From assembly GCA_002360635.1 (NCBI GenBank), contig DEQW01000003.1:518966-582965 (forward strand): DNA of 64,000 nt, written 5' to 3'. This document shows, piece after piece, positions 1 to 8,509 of this stretch. The position numbers and the translations under genes are program-made. This DNA comes from Flavobacteriaceae bacterium UBA3356. GTDB lineage: Bacteria; Bacteroidota; Bacteroidia; Flavobacteriales; Flavobacteriaceae. Under the pieces are notes generated by a model that was given only the letters and a program-made list of their open reading frames with translations, searched no databases and was not told the origin of the DNA. Position 1 is the first letter of the stretch. Each line of letters opens with the position of its first letter.

Positions 1-219
1 TAATTGTCCGTTGTTACGAAGGTAGATACTGGCTTCGGTTGATGAACCATTTGCGTTTTTTTGTAAATTAACATCGTTTTCAACATAAAGCTCGACATCA
101 TTTACATAAACATAAGAATCACTCCCAGATCCAGAAGGGTTGGGCTGAACATATAGATCAGCTTGAGCTGTAACAGTAAAACTACTTATAACAAGTAGTG
201 AGAGTAGTAGGTATTTCAT
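1..219 (-). CDS. secreted protein, N-terminal fragment cut by the window edge
   Basis: An open frame of 73 codons runs from an ATG to the left end of the window without a stop, so only the N-terminus is visible. It begins MKYLLLSLLVISSFTVTAQA, a clear Sec signal peptide with a cleavage site after AQA. The mature part starts DLYVQPNPSGSGSDSYVYVND and looks beta-rich and asparagine-rich, as in large flavobacterial exported or T9SS-secreted proteins. No domain can be named from the fragment. It is divergent from the Smr gene, with about 170 bp of AT-rich promoter space between them. Confidence 0.7.
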   Translation of the reverse strand, partial: MKYLLLSLLVISSFTVTAQADLYVQPNPSGSGSDSYVYVNDVELYVENDVNLQKNANGSSTEASIYLRNNGQL

Positions 220-391
220 AATCATTTGGTTTTGTAGCTATATAGATTTGGGATTAATATAACCATATTTTGGGTATAAAAATAAAATAATTTTTTTAAT
301 ATTGAAGCAATTGACCTAAAAAACGTAAAATTTTCGTTATAAGTAGGTTACACTTTAAAACACATACGAATTTTTATAGATTTTGGTTTTC

Positions 392-940
392 ATGAAAAAA
401 GGAGATAAGGTTTCGGTTTTAGATGATGCCATTTCAGGCGTGGTTAAAGATATAGAGGGCGATAGCGTTACCGTATTGACTACAGATGATTTTGAAATGC
501 AGTTTATTAAAAATGAATTGGTTGTCGTTACTGGAGCAATTTCTGAAACAGATATGATGCAAGAAGATATTTCAAAAATTCTTTCTGAAAAACAGACTAA
601 AAAGCCAAAACCGTCAAAAAAAATGAAACCTAAGGATCGAAAGCGCCCGCCTATGGTGGTTGATCTTCATATACATCAATTGACAAAATACCCGAAACGG
701 TTGAGCAACCACGAGATGCTAGTTTTGCAAACGGATACGGCTAAACACAAACTTGATTTTGCTATCGACAAAAAAATACAGCGTATTGTGTTTATCCATG
801 GAGTGGGTGAGGGTGTGCTTAAAGCAGAGTTGGAGTATCTATTTAGGCGCTATGATAACGTGAAATATTACGAAGCAGACCCTAAAGAATATGGTCAGGG
901 TGCTACCGAGGTGTATATTTATCAGAATAAAACCCCTTAA
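392..940 (+). CDS. Smr/MutS2-like domain protein with N-terminal DUF2027-type domain
   Basis: Two parts are visible. Residues 1-50 form a small beta-rich domain (GDKVSVLDDAISGVVKDIEG) of the type found before Smr domains in Bacteroidota. After a lysine/proline-rich linker (about 60-88) comes an Smr domain with VDLHIHQL and the HGVGEGVLK loop, matching the LDxH and HGxGxG motifs of the family. Smr domains bind or nick nucleic acid (MutS2, ribosome-collision nucleases), but the role of this stand-alone form is unknown. The frame is open back to a TTG nine bases upstream; I chose the ATG because MKKGDKV is the natural domain start. The stop overlaps the stop of the convergent lipoprotein gene. 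Confidence 0.85.
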   Translation: MKKGDKVSVLDDAISGVVKDIEGDSVTVLTTDDFEMQFIKNELVVVTGAISETDMMQEDISKILSEKQTKKPKPSKKMKPKDRKRPPMVVDLHIHQLTKYPKRLSNHEMLVLQTDTAKHKLDFAIDKKIQRIVFIHGVGEGVLKAELEYLFRRYDNVKYYEADPKEYGQGATEVYIYQNKTP

Positions 941-1845
941 TTTTCATCAGGTGCAACAAAAGTTGGCGTTGTGGTAACATCGTCATCTGTAAATACATCT
1001 TCTATTTCACCTAAGGATAAGGTTTCTCTAATGATGCTTTCTTTGCCATTTACCAAAACAATATTACTAAGGCGGATAGACACATCGCTATTTAAAGAGT
1101 AGCTGTGTACACGAAATGTTTCTATTATGGTCTCTTCGTCTACTTGATCGTTTAAATAATCTGGAGTAGTTTCATTTTCGCCGGTTCCATTCGAGTCATC
1201 TTGTGGGTCTAGGTTCATGTCCCTGTCTTCATAAATTGTAGGTGTGCCATCTCCATCATCATCGGGGTCTAGATAATTTGGGATTCCATCATTGTCAGTA
1301 TCTAAAGGGTTTGTCAAAGGGTCTCCATCTCCATCTTCATCCTCAGTGTCCAATTCAGCAGCAGTAGGGACATTGTCGCCATCATCGTCGAAGTCATAAC
1401 TATCAGGAATACCGTCTCTATCGGTGTCGCCAGTTTCATCTTCCAATCCATCATTATCATCGCGTAATACTGTTGTGTTCAAAGTGACTGTGCCAGAAGA
1501 TGCTACATAATCTATATTTACTGTAGGTGCTGTTGGGGGTATGGGGCTGCAAAAATAATCACCAGTTACGTTACTGCTGAATCTGCGGTAATTAACCACA
1601 TTTCCAGTGCCGTCTAAAGTGTAAGTTTCCGTTCCGTCTTCTAAAAACAGTGAATCTGTTGTTGTTAATTGAAGTGAGAGACTTTCTGAAACTTCATTAT
1701 TTATTTTATAGAAAACATATTCGTTGCCATCACCGCAAAGCTGTAGGTCTGCATCTTCAAAATCAAAAGTGGTAACAATAATATCGCCATCGTCACAGGA
1801 CTGAAGGGTAGCAAGCACTAATATAGAAAACAGAAGGTTTTTCAT
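937..1845 (-). CDS. lipoprotein with thrombospondin type 3-like calcium repeats
   Basis: A 302-residue protein with a lipoprotein signal peptide (ATLQSC lipobox, lipidated Cys16). The central region, about residues 125-225, is full of DxDxDGxxD repeats (DTDRDGIPDSYDFDDDGD, DTDNDGIPNYLDPDDDGDG), the calcium-binding pattern of thrombospondin type 3 repeats common in Bacteroidota surface proteins. The flanking parts have no recognisable domain. It is probably an outer-membrane-anchored, calcium-stabilised protein; its ligand is unknown. It is transcribed alone and ends on top of the stop codon of the convergent Smr gene. Confidence 0.85.
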   Translation of the reverse strand: MKNLLFSILVLATLQSCDDGDIIVTTFDFEDADLQLCGDGNEYVFYKINNEVSESLSLQLTTTDSLFLEDGTETYTLDGTGNVVNYRRFSSNVTGDYFCSPIPPTAPTVNIDYVASSGTVTLNTTVLRDDNDGLEDETGDTDRDGIPDSYDFDDDGDNVPTAAELDTEDEDGDGDPLTNPLDTDNDGIPNYLDPDDDGDGTPTIYEDRDMNLDPQDDSNGTGENETTPDYLNDQVDEETIIETFRVHSYSLNSDVSIRLSNIVLVNGKESIIRETLSLGEIEDVFTDDDVTTTPTFVAPDEN

Positions 1846-2027
1846 GGATTTTCCTTAAATATCACATTTTTTACAAAGTAACATATTTCTTTACACTTGA
1901 AACTTATTTAAGAACAATATTAATATGTATTTTTGAAAATTTAAAAGCAAAAAACAAATTCTGAATTGTAACTAATTTTCCGTTTTTAGCAGCATACCTG
2001 TTAAGACAATCAATATTAAACAGCGAG

Positions 2028-3176
2028 ATGAAAAAAGTATATTTTGATAGCGCAGCCACAACCGAACTGCGAAGCGATGTAGTAAGATGTATTACCGAAG
2101 TATTAAAAACCGAATACGGAAACCCTTCATCTACACATTCTTACGGAAGGTCAGCTAAATCTTTACTTGAAAATGCCCGAAAAGAAATTGCTGGGTATTT
2201 AAACGTCACTGCTGCTGAAATTATATTCACTTCTGGAGGTACTGAAGCCGATAACTTAATATTGAACAGTTGTGTGCGCGACTTAGGGGTTACACGTATC
2301 ATATCAAGTAAAATTGAACACCACGCGGTTTTATATACCCTTGATGAGTTGAAAAAAAACTATGGTATTCAAGTAGATTACGTGAAATTAGATGAATGTG
2401 GTCATGTAGATTTTGATCATTTGGAGTCACTATTAAAAGAAAGTGATAAAAAGACTTTGGTAAGTTTAATGCATGTAAATAATGAGATAGGTAACATCCT
2501 GGATATTGAACGCACAGGAAAACTTTGCAAAGAATATAATGCATTGTTTCATAGTGATACGGTACAATCTGTAGGACATTACGAATTGGATTTTTCTGAA
2601 ATTCCTATTGATTTTGCTGCTGTTGCCGCACATAAGTTTCACGGACCAAAAGGAGCAGGGTTTGCTTTTATTCGTAAAAACACCAGATTAAAACCCTTGA
2701 TTTTTGGAGGTGAGCAGGAACGCGGTATGCGTGCTGGTACCGAATCGGTCTTCGCTATTGCTGGAATGGCCGAAGCACTTAAAATTTCATACCAGAACTT
2801 AGAAAAGGAACGTAGTTACATTGTTGAGCTAAAAAACTACTTTAAAGAAAAGCTAACTACTGAAATACCCGGAATAAAGTTCAATGGAGCTTGCGATGAT
2901 GACTCAAAAAGTACCTACACGCTTTTAAACGTTTGTTTGCCTATTTCTCAAGAAAAAGCAATGATGTTGTTATTTCAATTAGACCTTAACGGAATTGCCT
3001 GTTCAAAAGGTAGTGCTTGTCAGAGCGGAAGCGGTAAAGGTTCTCACGTATTAAATGAAATACTTAGTGAAGAAGACATGAAAAAGCCTTCTATTCGGTT
3101 CTCTTTTTCAAGTTTCAATAAAAAAGATGAAGTGGATTATGTGGTCGATGTATTAAAAAAGTTTATTGAGGAATAA
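2028..3176 (+). CDS. cysteine desulfurase (NifS/IscS class)
   Basis: A PLP-dependent enzyme that removes sulfur from cysteine, giving alanine and an enzyme persulfide for Fe-S cluster and thio-cofactor synthesis. It is 382 residues long, the usual size. Lys203 in AAHKFHGPKGAG is the PLP lysine, GGTEADN (71-77) belongs to the cofactor site, and Cys331 in GSACQSGSGKGSHVL is the likely persulfide cysteine; Cys325 lies close by. The GSAC-S loop is of the longer NifS/IscS type. No iscU or suf genes are adjacent, so the acceptor cannot be inferred from context, and the gene may be one of several paralogues. The small convergent gene ends 6 bp away. Confidence 0.9.
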   Translation: MKKVYFDSAATTELRSDVVRCITEVLKTEYGNPSSTHSYGRSAKSLLENARKEIAGYLNVTAAEIIFTSGGTEADNLILNSCVRDLGVTRIISSKIEHHAVLYTLDELKKNYGIQVDYVKLDECGHVDFDHLESLLKESDKKTLVSLMHVNNEIGNILDIERTGKLCKEYNALFHSDTVQSVGHYELDFSEIPIDFAAVAAHKFHGPKGAGFAFIRKNTRLKPLIFGGEQERGMRAGTESVFAIAGMAEALKISYQNLEKERSYIVELKNYFKEKLTTEIPGIKFNGACDDDSKSTYTLLNVCLPISQEKAMMLLFQLDLNGIACSKGSACQSGSGKGSHVLNEILSEEDMKKPSIRFSFSSFNKKDEVDYVVDVLKKFIEE

Positions 3177-3182
3177 CAGTGT

Positions 3183-3371
3183 TTATTTTCTAACAAGCTT
3201 ATTGTTAATAGCAATAAGTGCTACAGCCATTAATCCAAAACCGATTCCTGTTGAAATTCCTTTTAAAGCATCAGATATTTCAAAGTATTGTGATAATAGT
3301 TGTGAAAAAGCAATAACAAACAAACCAGCTATTAATAGTAGTAAAGCTTTCTTTTTACTTGGTTTTATCAC
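3183..3371 (-). CDS. small two-helix membrane protein
   Basis: A 62-residue frame starting at a GTG with a lysine-rich N-terminus (MIKPSKKK), followed by two hydrophobic helices (about 9-29 and 38-56) and a short basic tail. It starts 20 bp after the TonB receptor stop on the same strand, so it would be the last gene of that operon. The pattern of charged ends around two membrane segments supports it over the opposite-strand frame in the same place. There is no recognised family, and the GTG start makes the exact N-terminus uncertain. Confidence 0.5.
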   Translation of the reverse strand: MIKPSKKKALLLLIAGLFVIAFSQLLSQYFEISDALKGISTGIGFGLMAVALIAINNKLVRK

Positions 3372-3391
3372 TTTTTACTTTATTTAATTTA

Positions 3392-5854
3392 CTAAAATTT
3401 AGCGGTAAGTCTTACGTTAAAAACACGTGGCGTTAGGTAGTTAGGAATAGCATACTGTACTTTCGTGTACACATCACGCACAAACGTATTGGTGATTGAG
3501 TTTTGCACATCAAAAATATTAAAGATTTCGGCGCCAAGAGTCAATTCTTTAAAAGGACTTAACCAGCCACTGTCACGCAACTTATCTTCATTAACAATAA
3601 CGTATGAAACTCCTAAATCTGCACGTTTGTAGTCTGGCAGACGTGTTTGGTAATCATACGGATCTGCATAACTTGGCGAACCTCCGGGTAATCCAGTGTT
3701 GTAGACTAAATTTAGGTACATTTTTAAATCAGGAATAATTTTCACGTAATCTTGAAACAGTACCGCAAACTTCAATCGTTGGTCTGTTGGCCTGAAGATA
3801 TACCCACGATCGTCAATATTTTCTTCGGTTTTAAGATACCCAAAGCTTACCCAACTTTCTGTGCCTGGAACAAACTCTCCAGCAAGGCGAGCATCCAATC
3901 CATAGGCGTAAGCAACTGCATTGTTATTGGCGCGGTAGCGAATTCGAACGTTTTCCAAGGTATATGGGTTTACATCGGTCAAACTTTTGTAATATAGTTC
4001 AGAGTTCAACCGGAATGGGCGTCCCCAAAGGTCAAAACTATAATCATTTCCTAATACAATATGTACAGATTGCTGTGCTTTTACACCAGGCCTAACTGTT
4101 CCTGTAGAGTCCCGCAATTCTCTGTAAAAAGGTGGTTGATGGTACAACCCTCCAGATAAGCGGAAAAGCATATCCATATCCCAATCGGGTTTTAAACTTA
4201 CTTGTCCACGTGGACTAAATACCGTCTGCGTTGTATTTTCAATACCTTCACCACTTACGGTCCAGTTATGTGCTCGTACACCTGCATTCAGCCATACATC
4301 GTTTGAGCCTAATGTTGTCCTGCGACTCCACTGCGCATACCCCGAAATACGGTCTATTTGTACATCGTTTGTCGCTCTAATTGTAGTATAAGGGACAATT
4401 GGTGACGTAAAAGGTTCGTAGGGTTGGTTGTTTGCAAAATCTACTATAGGTGGTCTAATGGAAAACCCAGCTGAATCAATGATTTCATATTCCTGAACTC
4501 GGTCACGAATGTCTTCGTGGGTGTATTTTACACCATATTCAATGGTATTGTCATCAATTTTGGCGATTCCTTTGTGTTCCGCATTGAAAATTAGGGCGTC
4601 TAAGTCATTACGGGCGTGTGTGAGTTGACCGCCGATACCTTCGGTAAATTCAACTTCACCTAAATCTTCATCCCCAATATTGGTGTTTACTTCACCTAAA
4701 CGATATTCAGCTAAAATATCATAATATTCTTGTTCGGTAGTTTGATAAGCCGAAGCGATAAACTTCGCTGTATAGTTTTCTGAAGCGACATACGTTCCTT
4801 TAAAAGCACCAAAATAGGTGTTGTACCGATCTTGTTCTTGCCCTTCGTAAAAAACCAACAATGCTACAGGATCTGAAATGGTTCCAAAATTGGTCTGGCG
4901 TGTTAAAGGCTCGTAATCATAACTGTTTATGGAAATATTTCCGAGGAAACCCAATTCAAACTTATTACTGAATTTATACGTTAAATATGTTTGTGCATCG
5001 GCAAAGCGAGGCTTGTAGTTGGTTTCTGTTTGTTTGGCGTCAACCAACAAACTATTATCCCGATAGCGAAGCCCTACAATTCCGGTTAATCTACCGTTGT
5101 TGGAAATTCCCCCTGCCGAAACACTGGCGCCCAATAGACTTAAATCTGCTGTGGCACCAAAACTTGCTGGTCGTCTGTACGTAATATCAAGAACCGAAGA
5201 TAATTTGTCTCCATATTTTGCTTGAAATCCACCGGCAGAGAAATCTACATTCGAGGTTAAATCACTGTTTACAAAGCTTAACCCTTCTTGCTGACCACTT
5301 CGGATAAGGAATGGGCGGTACACTTCAATTTCGTTTACATACACCAAGTTTTCATCGTAATTTCCACCACGGACGGCGTATTGCGTACTTAATTCGTTGT
5401 TGCTGCTAACACCAGGAAGTGATTTTAATAAGTTTTCGACTCCTGCGTTTGCACCCGGAATTTTTCGGATGGCTTCTGGGCTAATGGTGGTAATACCCTC
5501 CACTCGTTTGCGTTCCCTGCCTGAAATTACTACGGTTCCTATTTGCTCAATATTGGTGTTCATTACGGGGTTTAACTCGTAATCTTCATTAGGGCCTAAA
5601 TTTACCGTCAACTGAATATTTTTATGGCTTACGTGCGAAAAAGTAAGGGTTACTTCTTCGTTTGCAGGAATTTCAATAAGGTAATATCCATTAAAATCTG
5701 AAAGGGTTCCTTCGGTTCCATAGGAAATGGAAGCGCCTACAACCGGCTGGTCTTCTTCATTGAGTAAAACACCTTTAACAACGGCCTGCTGTGAAAATAC
5801 AGCCGTAGAAATAAAAAATAGGATGAGTAGTAGGGGTAGCGATTTTGTTTTCAA
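3392..5854 (-). CDS. TonB-dependent outer-membrane receptor with carboxypeptidase-regulatory-like domain
   Basis: An 820-residue outer-membrane transporter. It has a signal peptide (MKTKSLPLLLILFFISTAVFSQ), then a CarboxypepD_reg-like beta-sandwich (about 24-100; VKGVLLNEEDQPVVGASI, LSDFNGYYLIEI), a plug domain (about 115-230; LLKSLPGVSSNNELSTQYAVRGG) and a 22-strand barrel ending in phenylalanine (RLTAKF). This layout is typical of Bacteroidota receptors, including SusC-like ones, but no SusD partner is next to it, so it is better called a general TonB receptor. The substrate is unknown. It lies 12 bp downstream of the M23 peptidase gene and is probably cotranscribed with it. Confidence 0.9.
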   Translation of the reverse strand: MKTKSLPLLLILFFISTAVFSQQAVVKGVLLNEEDQPVVGASISYGTEGTLSDFNGYYLIEIPANEEVTLTFSHVSHKNIQLTVNLGPNEDYELNPVMNTNIEQIGTVVISGRERKRVEGITTISPEAIRKIPGANAGVENLLKSLPGVSSNNELSTQYAVRGGNYDENLVYVNEIEVYRPFLIRSGQQEGLSFVNSDLTSNVDFSAGGFQAKYGDKLSSVLDITYRRPASFGATADLSLLGASVSAGGISNNGRLTGIVGLRYRDNSLLVDAKQTETNYKPRFADAQTYLTYKFSNKFELGFLGNISINSYDYEPLTRQTNFGTISDPVALLVFYEGQEQDRYNTYFGAFKGTYVASENYTAKFIASAYQTTEQEYYDILAEYRLGEVNTNIGDEDLGEVEFTEGIGGQLTHARNDLDALIFNAEHKGIAKIDDNTIEYGVKYTHEDIRDRVQEYEIIDSAGFSIRPPIVDFANNQPYEPFTSPIVPYTTIRATNDVQIDRISGYAQWSRRTTLGSNDVWLNAGVRAHNWTVSGEGIENTTQTVFSPRGQVSLKPDWDMDMLFRLSGGLYHQPPFYRELRDSTGTVRPGVKAQQSVHIVLGNDYSFDLWGRPFRLNSELYYKSLTDVNPYTLENVRIRYRANNNAVAYAYGLDARLAGEFVPGTESWVSFGYLKTEENIDDRGYIFRPTDQRLKFAVLFQDYVKIIPDLKMYLNLVYNTGLPGGSPSYADPYDYQTRLPDYKRADLGVSYVIVNEDKLRDSGWLSPFKELTLGAEIFNIFDVQNSITNTFVRDVYTKVQYAIPNYLTPRVFNVRLTAKF

Positions 5855-5866
5855 AAGCAGTACTTA

Positions 5867-7555
5867 TTATTGTTTTCTGAAAAAAGTTGCTTCAAATGTA
5901 GTACTATTTCCCACATTATCGGTAACAATTACTTTCAAATTGTTTTCGGTTTCTGAAATGACGTTATCATCAAAGTTATACGTTAAAACGTCTTTTTTAT
6001 AATCATATTCTGTCAAGATAAACTTTCCGTTAATAGTTGCCCGGTACGAGCTTATTCCGCTTAAGTCGTCATTGATGGAAATTTGTAATGTTTTATTGCT
6101 ACTTATCCATTTGCCATCATCAAAATTAACAGGCTTAATGGTGGGTCCTGTAATATCTGTAGCAATTACATACGTACCGAACGTTCGGGTTCTTGCAGAA
6201 AGTTTGTCGCCTTTTCTGTAGGTTGTATTATAATACGGACGCCCGTAATAATTTAAACGACCTATAAAAAGCTTGTCTTTGTCGGTGTCTTTATAGTTTG
6301 AGATATCTGCTTTGACAGTAATATTTTTATGAATGGGAATGTTGTCTTCGTGAAAATGTAAGGTGTCCCCTTTTATATCAATATTTAAATAGGTGTCTTC
6401 ATACAAACTGTTGGCTGGAATATAAATACTGTATTTTCCTTTGGTTATGGACGTAGCTTGATCTGCATAAATAAAATCATCTGTTTTGTTTATTTCTTTG
6501 GGGGAGATTATTTCTTCTTTTTTGCCCTCAATGGGAATGGTGATGTTTGTCTCATTCCCTTCAAAATCGGTCACCTTTATGGTGTAATTAGAGTTAAAGT
6601 TTTCATCTATTTGTATGTAACCGTCTGTATCTTCACTTTTAATGATGCTCAAAGGATTGTTGGCTTGCCTGAAGAGCTTTTGTACACGACTCTTGTTGGT
6701 CATCCAATAACCATAATCAATATACCGATTCATGTAGCGTGTTTCTGCAAATGAAAATTTTTCAAAAAGTATATTTATTTTTTCCTTACCGTTAAAGGCT
6801 GTTTTTATTTGGTAAACTCCATTTTTATTGGAAGCACCGTCCAGTTGGTCGTTGGTGGAAACACCAAACCCTAATTTACCAAACGCTTTAATGTTTTCAG
6901 CTTTATAGCTTCCGTCTTTTTGAAGTATCAACCGAAGTTTCACCGGGTTTTGATTGTTGTTAATTTGAGCATCATCGCTAATAGGATATGCTATAACACT
7001 ACTAATTAGTGGTTTTTTTGAATCGGGTACATTTATGCCAAAAAGCATCGGGTTCATGGGTCGGGAAGCTCCATCTCTAATCTCAAAGTGTAGGTGAGGG
7101 CCTCCGCTTCCACCACTATTTCCCGAATAGGCGATTAAATCACCTTTGTTTACTTTAAGCGCCGAAGCATTAGGGAACAGTTCAATCTCGTATGTTTCTT
7201 TGTTGTATTGCTTCTCCTTAACATAGTTGGCTATATCCCCAGCGTAATTCTGTAAATGCGCATAGACTGTAGAATAGCCGTTGGGATGTTTAATATATAA
7301 CGCTTTTCCGTATCCATAATGCGATACTTTTATGCGGCTTACATATCCATCGGCAGGGGCATATATTGGTATCCCTTCACGCTGCTGTGTTTTAATGTCC
7401 AAACCACTATGAAAATGATTAGAACGTAATTCTCCAAAACTTCCAGAAAGAATTAAAGGAATATCCATTGGGTTACTGAAATAGTTCTCTGGAATTGATT
7501 TTTGTCCATAAACTGTAACGCCTACCAGTAAAAAGCAGAATATAAATTTCTTCAT
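5867..7555 (-). CDS. M23 (LytM) family metallopeptidase
   Basis: A secreted 562-residue protein with a signal peptide (MKKFIFCFLLVGVTVYGQ). The LytM domain comes first, with the zinc motif HxxxD (His49 and Asp53 in HSGLD) and the later GPHLHFEIRDG motif. All zinc ligands and the second catalytic histidine are present, so it is probably an active peptidoglycan endopeptidase. The long C-terminal part (about 200-562) is beta-rich and Ig-like, with DDLSGI and DNVGN motifs usual for cell-wall-associated adhesion domains. It is first in an operon with the TonB receptor and is divergent from the zapA operon. That pairing with a division operon may be chance. Confidence 0.9.
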   Translation of the reverse strand: MKKFIFCFLLVGVTVYGQKSIPENYFSNPMDIPLILSGSFGELRSNHFHSGLDIKTQQREGIPIYAPADGYVSRIKVSHYGYGKALYIKHPNGYSTVYAHLQNYAGDIANYVKEKQYNKETYEIELFPNASALKVNKGDLIAYSGNSGGSGGPHLHFEIRDGASRPMNPMLFGINVPDSKKPLISSVIAYPISDDAQINNNQNPVKLRLILQKDGSYKAENIKAFGKLGFGVSTNDQLDGASNKNGVYQIKTAFNGKEKINILFEKFSFAETRYMNRYIDYGYWMTNKSRVQKLFRQANNPLSIIKSEDTDGYIQIDENFNSNYTIKVTDFEGNETNITIPIEGKKEEIISPKEINKTDDFIYADQATSITKGKYSIYIPANSLYEDTYLNIDIKGDTLHFHEDNIPIHKNITVKADISNYKDTDKDKLFIGRLNYYGRPYYNTTYRKGDKLSARTRTFGTYVIATDITGPTIKPVNFDDGKWISSNKTLQISINDDLSGISSYRATINGKFILTEYDYKKDVLTYNFDDNVISETENNLKVIVTDNVGNSTTFEATFFRKQ

Positions 7556-7705
7556 AGGGTAAAAATAATAATATGCTTATTTAAAAAGGGGAGTAGGGTG
7601 ATTTTATTGTGCAATTATTCAATAATACAAAAAATTACAGAAAACTGTTGTCTTATTGAAACGCGAATGTTAACTTTGTGTAAGAAGTATTGAAATAAAT
7701 TTTTA

Positions 7706-7996
7706 ATGAGCAACCTTTCAGAAATTGTTGATTCTCTTGAAAATAGAATTAGTAAGTTATTGCATAGGCACGAAAAACTGAAGCAAAAAAACGCTACTTT
7801 AGAAGAAGAACTTGACGGTTTACGTTCACAAAAGGATGAATCTGACAAAGAAATTGAGACCCTGCGTGAGAAATGTAGCTCCTTGAAAATGGCAAATTCA
7901 ATGCTTGGCAGCGACCAATACAAAAGAGATACAAAGCTCAAGATAAATGCTTTAGTTCGGGAAATTGACCAATGTATTACCCAACTTTCCGAATAA
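7706..7996 (+). CDS. short coiled-coil protein upstream of zapA (ZapB-like)
   Basis: Almost the whole 96-residue protein is predicted coiled coil, with heptads of leucine and isoleucine among Lys/Glu (SLENRISKLLHRHEKLKQKN and on). No signal peptide or membrane helix is present. Size, charge pattern and its place 15 bp before zapA suggest a ZapB-like Z-ring accessory protein. This is inference from context and shape, since coiled coils align poorly. The ATG is preceded by an AT-rich stretch typical of the neighbours. Confidence 0.8.
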   Translation: MSNLSEIVDSLENRISKLLHRHEKLKQKNATLEEELDGLRSQKDESDKEIETLREKCSSLKMANSMLGSDQYKRDTKLKINALVREIDQCITQLSE

Positions 7997-8011
7997 AAGA
8001 AAAGAAACTAA

Positions 8012-8302
8012 ATGTCAGACCAACTAAAAATAAAACTTTCTATTGCCGATAGGGTATACCCGTTAACAATAAACCCTTCACAAGAAGAGGGGCTGCGGTT
8101 AGCCACTAAGAAAATAGAAGAAATGATTAAAAGGTTTGAAAAAAGCTATGCCGTGAGGGACAAGCAAGATGTACTAGCGATGTGCGCTTTACAGTTTGCC
8201 GCTCAGGTAGAGCAAAAACAGATAGATAAAATAAATGACAAGCAGGAAATGGAAGACAAGCTGGAAGCTTTAAACCAACTACTGCAAGAGCACCTGTCAT
8301 AA
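8012..8302 (+). CDS. zapA: cell division protein ZapA
   Basis: A 96-residue cytoplasmic protein that bundles FtsZ protofilaments. The N-terminal globular part matches ZapA (KIKLSIADRVYPLTINPSQEEGLRLATKKIEE), followed by a helical segment (DVLAMCALQFAAQVEQKQ) and a coiled-coil C-terminus. The length is right for the family. It is cotranscribed with the preceding coiled-coil gene. A structured RNA follows directly, echoing the zapA-6S RNA neighbourhood known in proteobacteria. Confidence 0.88.
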   Translation: MSDQLKIKLSIADRVYPLTINPSQEEGLRLATKKIEEMIKRFEKSYAVRDKQDVLAMCALQFAAQVEQKQIDKINDKQEMEDKLEALNQLLQEHLS

Positions 8303-8324
8303 ACGTTCTTTACATAACAAGGTT

Positions 8325-8490
8325 ACTGCCTGCATTAATATCTTTTTGGTAAACTCAACACTAATTCTTATAAGAAGGGTGAGTTGAAGCTGCAAAAACG
8401 AGCCGTCTTTGAGCGGATGTTTGACCAGTTTGTTAGCCCTAAACTTTCTTTTAGGAGTTTATTCAAAACACATTAGTGCAGGCTTTTTTT
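8325..8490 (+). ncRNA. ssrS: candidate 6S RNA (6S-Flavo type)
   Basis: The zapA-rny gap holds a long-range hairpin. Bases 8329-8339 pair with 8472-8482 over 11 bp with one G-U wobble, and a run of seven T follows (8484-8490), as expected for a terminator-ended RNA of about 165 nt. Inside, shorter helices can form, for example AACTCA with TGAGTT and the TTCTTATAAGAA palindrome. A long closing helix, a large interior and a 3' T tract fit 6S RNA, which traps the primary-sigma RNA polymerase; a flavobacterial class (6S-Flavo) is known. The assignment rests on structure and on its place after zapA, not on a covariance search. The 5' end is approximate. Confidence 0.65.
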
Positions 8491-8509
8491 ATATATAAAG
8501 TTTATAATT

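Noticed and set aside
3166..3387. Plus-strand frame of 73 codons after the cysteine desulfurase
   Set aside because: It overlaps the desulfurase end and the better-supported minus-strand two-helix protein, and its own sequence lacks domain character.
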